NCBI RefSeq assembly: GCF_015352955.1
Contig: NZ_JACYOX010000003.1
Span: 248,001 to 312,000, forward strand
Direction: 5' to 3'
From: Noviherbaspirillum soli
Lineage (GTDB): Bacteria; Pseudomonadota; Gammaproteobacteria; Burkholderiales; Burkholderiaceae_D
DNA: 64,000 nt
The notes beneath the pieces are model-generated. The model saw nothing but the letters and a program-made list of their open reading frames with translations. It ran no database searches and was not told the DNA's origin. Position numbers and translations under genes: made by a program. Below are positions 58,238 to 64,000 of this stretch, piece by piece. How positions within the stretch are numbered: position 1 is the first letter of the stretch; each line of letters begins with the position of its first letter.

Positions 58238-58564
58238 TCAGCTTGCCGAGGCGTCGACCCGATCCAGGATGTCCATCGCCTGCGCATGCCTGGCGTCGCT
58301 CTCGACCGCGACCGTCAGCTTGATGATGGCGCCCTGCCGCACGGTGCGAAAGCTCTCGCCGTAGTCGCCGCTGTCGCCGATGCCGGAATGGTCGGAGCGG
58401 TCGCTTCGGTCGCCGACGGTGAAGTTGCCCTGCACCGGCCCGGCCTCGCTGTTCATCGCTTCGATCTGCACCTGCTCGGTGCCATAGCCCGCGGCCAGCA
58501 GGGCGTCGCGTGCCAGCTCGGCGTGGGGAAGGGTGTCATACATGCGCAATACAAAGTCGCTCAT
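58238..58564 (-). CDS. Small protein resembling general stress protein 17M-type domain
   Basis: A 108-residue cytoplasmic protein. Its first part, FVLRMYDTLPHAELARDALL then AAGYGTEQVQIEAMNSEAGP, has the beta-alpha-beta look of small stress-type (GSP17M/DUF1269-like) domains, followed by an Asp/Ser/Gly-rich linker (GDRSDRSDHSGIGDSGDYGE) and a final AIIKLTVAVESDARHAQAMD half. So two half-domains flank a flexible loop. I prefer ATG 58564 (MSDFVLRMYD) with GGAG seven bases upstream over the frame start at 58591. The function is unknown. Confidence 0.68.
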   Translation of the reverse strand: MSDFVLRMYDTLPHAELARDALLAAGYGTEQVQIEAMNSEAGPVQGNFTVGDRSDRSDHSGIGDSGDYGESFRTVRQGAIIKLTVAVESDARHAQAMDILDRVDASAS

Positions 58565-58702
58565 CTGTTGCTCCATGGCGTTATCTATCAATGACTTTGT
58601 GACTGGCCGGACGCATGAAAGTGCCGGTGCGCCCCGGGAAAACCGTAGCCGGGTTGTCGGAACGCATCCCCGCGGAAGATTGTCGGCTACGACCGGCTTT
58701 CC

Positions 58703-60736
58703 TCAGTTCATGCGCTGCGGCCTGGTCTGGCGGTCGATATTGGCCCGCCTTTCGCTGAGGAATCGCCGCGAGGCATGGAATTTCATGCCTCCCCTGGCCG
58801 CCTGGTCCGTCGCTTGCGGCGCGATCCGGGTGAAGGTGGCCATCACGGTGCGCTTGTCATCATCGAAGTCGCCATGGTGGCGGGCGCCGGAAGCGTCGGG
58901 GTCGCCTTCGGCCTCGTCATTGGGCGCAATGATCAGCTCGGCTTTCCTGCCGCGGAACAGCGCCTCCATCTCGCTGTCCTGCGCAATGGATTTCTGCAGG
59001 CCGAGTAGCGGCACGCCATCGCGAAAGCCCGGAATGCGCGGCTTGTCCTCGAAGGCATTCGACACCAGGTAGAGCAGCGACTTGTTGTAGATGCGGGCGC
59101 AGTTGTCGTCCTGCTCGGCCTCGTCCGACAGCACGAAGCTGGTGAAGCGTTCCAGCCTGCCGCTTTCGATGGCCGGCAGGTAGGTCGCCTTGAACAGGTC
59201 GATGGTGCAGGCCGGCGCCCACAGGGTGCAGGAGGCGACCGTCAGCCCGAAGCCGGTTTCGCCCTGCAAGGGGCCGCTGGCGATCACGCCGTCGCTGGTG
59301 AGCAACTGCATCAGCGGCGCATGGAAGATCGCGCCGGCGCTATGGCCGACGACGTGGATTTCCAGCGCCGGATAAGCCTGCTTCAACTCCGCCACATGCT
59401 GCGCGATCAGGCGCGCGCCGCCGTCGGGGCCGCTGGCAAGCTCGGCGTTTTCCTTCATCTCGTCCCATGCGGCCTTGCCGGTGAGCTTGCGGGCGATCGG
59501 CTCAAGGGCATCGTCCAGGCGGTCCAGCATGAAATCCTTGGCGGAGTCCAGCAAGCCTTCCGGCCGGCGTCGCCGGATCGCGTCCTGCAGGATGTTGGTG
59601 ATGGTGGTCCAGTAATCGCTGTTCCAGACAAAGGCCAGCGGATACACGCCCGCCGCCAGCAGGCCGGGCCGGTACTCCGCCACCCTTTGCACCGCGGATT
59701 CCTCATCGGTCAGTCCGCCGTGGGCATACAGCAGCAGGCGCAGCGGCTTCGGCGGCTTGCCGCTGCCGGGTATCTGCAGCAGGCGCGGGAAGTCGGACTG
59801 GAAGATCTGCGCGATCTCTGCCGGCGTCGAACCGTAATTGCCGCCGGCCTTGAGCCTGCCGTCGTTCTCGATGCTGACGATGTGCGGCCGCAGTTCGACA
59901 TAGGAATAGGCATTGGACTTGGCCGCCGCCTCGGAATGGCTGGTGGCGACCGACTGCTCGCGCAGCAGCCTGACCGGCGCCCCCAGCCGCGCCACCCAGA
60001 CATCGGTCGCGTTTTCCAGCCAGTCATCGTAGCTGATGCGCGCCAGGCCGCCCTTGCCCCAGCGCTTGCCCCAGGAGTTCTGTATCCAGAAGCCGCTGTC
60101 GTCATAGGCGATGATGGCAAAGGCATGGCCGCCGGTGACCTGGTCCGAATAGGCGATGATGCCGTCCTTCTTCACCGCGTCCCAGCCGGCATGCACGGTC
60201 GCCGTCGCATACAGCACGCCGACTTCCGCGATCGCGCTGTGCATCGCGATCAGGTCCTTGTGGTTGACGCGGAAATAGGCGCCCAGCGGCCGCAGGTTGG
60301 CGTCGCTTGCGCGGGATGCGTTCAGGCCCTGCGGCTCGCCGGGCCCGAGCTGGTATTTCCACTCTTCCTCCGTGCAGATGCCGTGCTTGTGCCAGCCCTT
60401 CATTGCGCCGCGCGCGCTGGAGCCGGAATAGCTTTCGCCGGGCCATTCGTCGTAACGCCTGGCCAGTTCGTAGAACATGCGCGGACTGACGCGCACCGCT
60501 TCCGGCACCACCTTGCGCCGCCGCAGCAGGTAATTTGCCACCGTGGCCAGCCCAAAGCCGGTGCAGGCGCCTTCGCTGCCCTGGTCCAGCACCGGCACCC
60601 TGTAGTGCAGATAGTCCTCGATAGCGACCCTGACCGGCACTTCGATCAGCGTCGGAACAAACATCTGGTCTCGGAAATCCAGGGTGTCGCGGCGGACGTC
60701 GAGGATGCGCTTTACGGGTTCATTCTTCTTGACCAT
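58703..60736 (-). CDS. Papain-type (C1) protease fused to an alpha/beta-hydrolase domain
   Basis: A 677-residue protein with two enzyme domains. Residues about 20-255 form a papain-like domain: DQGSEGACTGFGLATVANY gives Cys58 at the nucleophile position, GGHAFAIIAYDDSG gives His204, and IQNSWGKRWGKGGLARI gives Asn220. From about 330 an alpha/beta-hydrolase follows: LRLLLYAHGGLTDEES (oxyanion HGG) and HVVGHSAGAIFHAPLMQLL (nucleophile Ser466). A long region with LIIAPNDEAEGDPDASG and a basic tail end it. There is no signal peptide or membrane helix, so it is probably cytoplasmic. ATG 60736 has AGGG upstream. The two neighbouring genes give no functional clue. Confidence 0.78.
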   Translation of the reverse strand: MVKKNEPVKRILDVRRDTLDFRDQMFVPTLIEVPVRVAIEDYLHYRVPVLDQGSEGACTGFGLATVANYLLRRRKVVPEAVRVSPRMFYELARRYDEWPGESYSGSSARGAMKGWHKHGICTEEEWKYQLGPGEPQGLNASRASDANLRPLGAYFRVNHKDLIAMHSAIAEVGVLYATATVHAGWDAVKKDGIIAYSDQVTGGHAFAIIAYDDSGFWIQNSWGKRWGKGGLARISYDDWLENATDVWVARLGAPVRLLREQSVATSHSEAAAKSNAYSYVELRPHIVSIENDGRLKAGGNYGSTPAEIAQIFQSDFPRLLQIPGSGKPPKPLRLLLYAHGGLTDEESAVQRVAEYRPGLLAAGVYPLAFVWNSDYWTTITNILQDAIRRRRPEGLLDSAKDFMLDRLDDALEPIARKLTGKAAWDEMKENAELASGPDGGARLIAQHVAELKQAYPALEIHVVGHSAGAIFHAPLMQLLTSDGVIASGPLQGETGFGLTVASCTLWAPACTIDLFKATYLPAIESGRLERFTSFVLSDEAEQDDNCARIYNKSLLYLVSNAFEDKPRIPGFRDGVPLLGLQKSIAQDSEMEALFRGRKAELIIAPNDEAEGDPDASGARHHGDFDDDKRTVMATFTRIAPQATDQAARGGMKFHASRRFLSERRANIDRQTRPQRMN

Positions 60737-61076
60737 GTCGATGCCCTGCGTGCAAAGGGAAGGGGTGGGCCTGTCGGGCGAACGCTGCGGGCTGCCAGGG
60801 GGCAGGCGCGGCAATGCGGTGGATACAGGGATTAAATTAATGCCCGACCGGCGTGCTTCCTTGAGCAATCACAAGATTGCAGGAATGAAGGAATGAAAAA
60901 TCGGGCCGGGAAGGTGGCGTTACAAAGCCGGGTAGCCGCGGCGGGCAGGCGCAAGCCGACGCGGGAACCGAGCAGGACAGCGAGCCTGCGGCAATGCAAT
61001 CACGGCGCAAGCCCGCGCGAGCGGTATCCAGGAAGCAGCGGCTGCCCGGTGCCAGGCTTGCCACCTGCATCGTCTC
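60737..61076. other. Intergenic region, no gene recognised
   Basis: In these 340 bases upstream of the C1-hydrolase gene I see only short frames with no family resemblance. The proximal part must carry the promoter of that gene. No repeat or strong hairpin is evident. Confidence 0.4.
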
Positions 61077-62888
61077 CTATTGCGTCGCCGCCAGGTAACT
61101 CCGCCAGCCGCCAAAGCCCGTGATGTCCTGCGCGCCTTCAGTCGCATACGCCTCGCAGACAAAACCCTGCACGCTGCCGCCATCGGCCAGCGTCACGCTG
61201 CCTATGCCCAGCGGCGCCGGGATGCCGGCCACGAAGCTGCCGAAGGCGGTCGCCGGCATTTCCCAGATTTCCATCGCAATGGCCGCGCCGCCCGCATCGG
61301 GGCCCACCCGCACCATGCCCGGCCGCTGCGGCGGGCCGCCGGGCAGCGCATAGAGCTTGTAGTCAGGTGCGCTGCTGGCTTCGCCGACCAGCCTTGCGCC
61401 GCGCTGCGTGAGCTGCCAGTTCAGCGGCAGGCCGGACAGATGCGCGCCGCAGACCGCCACCCGTACCTGGCCGGACGGGAAGGCCGGCATCGCTGCCGCC
61501 GGCGGCAGCGGCTGGCGGGTGGCGCCCATGGTCAGGCCCTCGCCGGCATGGAAGCGGGCCGCGAGTTTGAGCAGCGGCGCGTCCTGGAAGGCGGGCGCGA
61601 CCAGCGTGATGCCGAACGGCAGGCCGTTGCGGTGGAAGCCTGCCGGCACCGCCACGGCGGACAGGTCCAGCAGGTTCATGAAGTTGGTGTAGTAGCCGAG
61701 ATTCGAATTGAGCCGGATCGGGTCGGCCTCGACTTCGTCGATGCGGTAGTGGGTGCCGACAGTGGGCGTGACGAAGCAGTCCATGTCGCGCCAGGCGGCA
61801 CCGGCCGTGCCCTGCAGTGCCTTCAGGCGATACAGCGCGGCGAAGGCATCGGCCGCGTTGTACTTCGCGGCATTGCCGGTGATCTCGCGGGTGACCGGAT
61901 GCAGCGCATCGGCATGCGCATCGAAGAAGCCGCGGATGGCCTGGTAGCGCTCGGCCACCCACGGGCCTTCATACAGCAGGCGCGCGGTTTCCAGGAAGGG
62001 CGCGAAGTCGAACTCGACCGCGGTGCCGCCCAGGGCTTCCAGCCTGGCCACCGCAACGCGAAACAGCGGCAGGCCTTCCTCGTTGCCGAAGAAGGCGAGC
62101 TGGTCGGCACGCGGCACGCCGAAGCGGAAGGCGGCAGCGCTGCCGAAGTCGAAGCCATGCGGCTGCGGCGCCCGTGAATACGGATCGGCGGCGTCATGGC
62201 CCTGCGCCACCGCCAGCACCTGGGCCGCATTGTCGGCGGTCAGCGCGAAGATCGATATCGTGTCCAGCGTGCGGCAGGCCGGCACCAGGCCGCTGCCGGA
62301 CAGCGTGCCCAGCGTGGGCTTGACGCCAACCAGGTTGTTGAATGCGGCCGGCACCCGGCCCGAGCCGGCGGTGTCGGTGCCCAGCGAAAAGCTGGCCAGG
62401 CCCAGCGCCACCGACACCGCCGAGCCGGAGGAAGAGCCGCCGGACACATAGGCCGGGTCGAAGCTGTTGCGGCAGGCGCCATACGGCGAGCGCACGCCGA
62501 CCAGGCCGGTGGCGAACTGGTCGAGGTTGGCCTTGCCGACGGGGATTGCGCCGGCCTCGATCAGCCGTGCCACCACCGTCGCATGCTGATCCGGCGTATA
62601 GGCAAACTCCGGGCAGGCGGCCGTGGTCGGCACGCCGGCCAGGTCGATGTTGTCCTTGATGACGAAGGGAATGCCGTACAGCGGCAGGCTGGCGGGGTCG
62701 CGCCCTTGCAGCGGCTGCGCATGGGCCTGCATCTCCGCCAGCGTCAGGCGCCGTATCCAGATATTGTGGCCGCCGCCGGCCTCTTCCGCGGCCAGCATCG
62801 CGTCAAGCTGCGCCACCATCTCCAGCGGGCTCAGGCTGCGTTCCAGGTAGCGCTGGCGCAGCGCATGCATTTCCAGGTTCAGGCTCAT
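61077..62888 (-). CDS. atzF: Allophanate hydrolase
   Basis: A 603-residue amidase-signature enzyme that splits allophanate to ammonia and CO2, the second step of urea breakdown by urea carboxylase. The Ser-cisSer-Lys triad is visible: Lys in YGIPFVIKDNIDLAG, the serines in VSGGSSSGSAVSVALG, and DTAGSGRVPAAFNN. The C-terminal domain (residues about 470-603, including SGLPLNWQLTQRGARLVGEA) is the extra module specific to allophanate hydrolases. ATG 62888 (MSLNLEMHALRQRY) is six bases after GAGGA; another ATG two codons before is possible. It lies 49 bases downstream of the urea carboxylase gene on the same strand. Confidence 0.94.
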   Translation of the reverse strand: MSLNLEMHALRQRYLERSLSPLEMVAQLDAMLAAEEAGGGHNIWIRRLTLAEMQAHAQPLQGRDPASLPLYGIPFVIKDNIDLAGVPTTAACPEFAYTPDQHATVVARLIEAGAIPVGKANLDQFATGLVGVRSPYGACRNSFDPAYVSGGSSSGSAVSVALGLASFSLGTDTAGSGRVPAAFNNLVGVKPTLGTLSGSGLVPACRTLDTISIFALTADNAAQVLAVAQGHDAADPYSRAPQPHGFDFGSAAAFRFGVPRADQLAFFGNEEGLPLFRVAVARLEALGGTAVEFDFAPFLETARLLYEGPWVAERYQAIRGFFDAHADALHPVTREITGNAAKYNAADAFAALYRLKALQGTAGAAWRDMDCFVTPTVGTHYRIDEVEADPIRLNSNLGYYTNFMNLLDLSAVAVPAGFHRNGLPFGITLVAPAFQDAPLLKLAARFHAGEGLTMGATRQPLPPAAAMPAFPSGQVRVAVCGAHLSGLPLNWQLTQRGARLVGEASSAPDYKLYALPGGPPQRPGMVRVGPDAGGAAIAMEIWEMPATAFGSFVAGIPAPLGIGSVTLADGGSVQGFVCEAYATEGAQDITGFGGWRSYLAATQ

Positions 62889-62937
62889 CGTCATTCCTCG
62901 TTGCTTGTTGTCGGTATGTTTCAGGTGATAGTGGGAT

Positions 62938-64000
62938 TCAGCGCAGCACTGCCAGGGTCTGGCCCGCCGTCACGCCCTGGCCCTCGGCCACGGCGATGCG
63001 CACGATCTCGCCGTCGCGCGGCGCGGCGATCTGCATTTCCATCTTCATCGACTCCACGATCACCAGCGTGTCGCCGGCGCGCACCCGGTCGCCGGCCTGC
63101 ACCTGCACTTTCCAGATGCTGCCGGCCACCTGCGAGGTGACGGCGTCGCAGTCGGCGGCAATCTCTTCCTGCGGCGCGCTGGCGGGCCCAGCGCTGTCCT
63201 CGGTGACCGACAGCCCGGCCTGCGCCCAGCGCTCGCGCTCGGCATCGAACGCGGCCTGCTGGGTCTCCTTGAAGGCGGCGATGGAGGCGGCGTTGTCGGC
63301 CAGGAAGCGCTGGTAGTCGGCCAGCCGGAAGCGGCCTTCCTCGATCTTCAGCGACACCCGTCCGGCCAGGAAGTCCTTGCGGTACTGCAGCAGCGCGTCG
63401 GCTTCCATCGGATAGAAGCGGATCTGGTCGAAGAAGCGCAGCAGCCAGGGCTTGCCGTCGGTGAAGTCGGCGCTCTGCCGCCAGCGGTTCCACATCTGGA
63501 TGGTGCGGCCGACGAACTGGTAGCCGCCGGGACCTTCCATGCCGTACACGCACATGTAGGCGCCGCCTATGCCCACCGCATTCTCCGGCGTCCAGGTGCG
63601 GGCCGGGTTGTACTTGGTGGTGACCAGGCGATGGCGCGGGTCGACCGGCGTGGCCACCGGCGCGCCCAGGTAGACGTCGCCCAGGCCCAGCACCAGGTAG
63701 CTGGCGTCAAACACGATGCGCTTGACCGCGTCGATGTCGGCCAGGCCGTTGATGCGGCGGATGAATTCGATATTGCTGGGGCACCAGGGCGCATCGGCGC
63801 GCACCGACTGCATGTACTTCTCGATCGCCAGGCGGGTTGCGGCGTCGTCCCAGGACAGCGGCAGCCACACGGTGCGGGTCGGCACCTCGATGTCCTCCAC
63901 GCCGGGCAGCGCGGCTTCGGCCTTGAGCAGCGCATCCATCAGGCCCGACAGCGCCAGCCGGCTGCTGTCGTAATGGACCTGCAGCGAGCGGATGCCGGGC
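62938..64000 (-). CDS. uca: Urea carboxylase, C-terminal part (partial)
   Basis: The frame continues open to the window edge, giving the last 353 residues of a biotin-dependent urea carboxylase that makes allophanate from urea, ATP and bicarbonate. [20 protein letters not shown] at the edge and [14 protein letters not shown] belong to the KipI/AHS1-type carboxyltransferase domain. The C-terminus is a biotinyl domain with the lipoyl/biotin lysine in [19 protein letters not shown]. The N-terminal biotin-carboxylase half lies outside. It is encoded just upstream of atzF, and both probably form one nitrogen-assimilation operon. Confidence 0.95.
   Translation of the reverse strand, partial: PGIRSLQVHYDSSRLALSGLMDALLKAEAALPGVEDIEVPTRTVWLPLSWDDAATRLAIEKYMQSVRADAPWCPSNIEFIRRINGLADIDAVKRIVFDASYLVLGLGDVYLGAPVATPVDPRHRLVTTKYNPARTWTPENAVGIGGAYMCVYGMEGPGGYQFVGRTIQMWNRWRQSADFTDGKPWLLRFFDQIRFYPMEADALLQYRKDFLAGRVSLKIEEGRFRLADYQRFLADNAASIAAFKETQQAAFDAERERWAQAGLSVTEDSAGPASAPQEEIAADCDAVTSQVAGSIWKVQVQAGDRVRAGDTLVIVESMKMEMQIAAPRDGEIVRIAVAEGQGVTAGQTLAVLR

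Overview
The window is high-GC (well above 60% by eye), densely coded, and most consistent with the chromosome of a betaproteobacterium of the Burkholderiales. Clues are the Bug/TctC-type receptors, the cbbLSXY(E)FPTZ gene order, the red-type (form IC) RuBisCO with CbbX, the urea carboxylase/allophanate hydrolase pair and the BCCT-porin-ClC set. An Oxalobacteraceae-like autotroph or facultative autotroph is my best guess. The genus cannot be decided from the sequence. I saw no rRNA, tRNA, CRISPR array, insertion sequence or prophage.

Layout. 0-4.2 kb: end of a GntR-type regulator, a family-3 solute-binding protein, and a complete tripartite tricarboxylate transporter (tctCBA). 4.2-5.27 kb: gene-free DNA made of two inverted copies of an intergenic repeat flanked by GGCAAC-type hexanucleotide tracts. 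Related copies recur near 9.6 and 58.1 kb. 5.3-12 kb: MFS exporter, membrane glycosyltransferase, crotonase, phytanoyl-CoA dioxygenase-like protein, nitronate monooxygenase-like protein. 12.1-21.6 kb: a copper-resistance island (copA, cueR, copZ, cusF-like, copD, copC, multicopper oxidase, TolC-type lipoprotein, two His-rich small proteins, a DUF411 protein) with four near-identical CueR/MerR-type promoters. 21.8-25.1 kb: flavin monooxygenase, LysR regulator and an orphan Bug receptor. 25.2-35.5 kb: a Cys-rich copper-storage-like protein, then an osmotic/ionic group (BCCT transporter, porin, ClC; divergently MarR, MscS, membrane-anchored GT20 trehalose-phosphate-synthase-like enzyme) and two small unknowns.

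35.5-45.1 kb: a Calvin-Benson-Bassham operon on the minus strand (cbbL, S, X, Y, a cbbE remnant, F, P, T, Z) with divergent cbbR. The epimerase gene cbbE survives only as an 80-codon scar with an internal deletion and no C-terminal part. 45.4-50.4 kb: a sigma54-dependent activator divergent from a glutathione-dependent formaldehyde oxidation set (adhC/frmA, gfa, fghA), with a good -24/-12 promoter between them. Formaldehyde to formate to CO2, followed by CO2 fixation, is a plausible joint physiology, but no formate or methanol dehydrogenase lies in the window.

50.4-64 kb: an 11-bp tandem repeat, small secreted proteins, a methyltransferase-like membrane protein, a gene-free segment with DnaA-box-like 9-mers, a zinc alcohol dehydrogenase, a LysR regulator, a second membrane glycosyltransferase, an endonuclease III-like enzyme, an unusual fusion of a papain-type (C1) protease with an alpha/beta-hydrolase, and at the end allophanate hydrolase followed by the 3' part of urea carboxylase. 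The observations most worth follow-up are the cbbE scar, the four-promoter copper regulon, the C1-hydrolase fusion, the membrane-anchored GT20, the sigma54 promoter of the formaldehyde genes and the dispersed repeat family.
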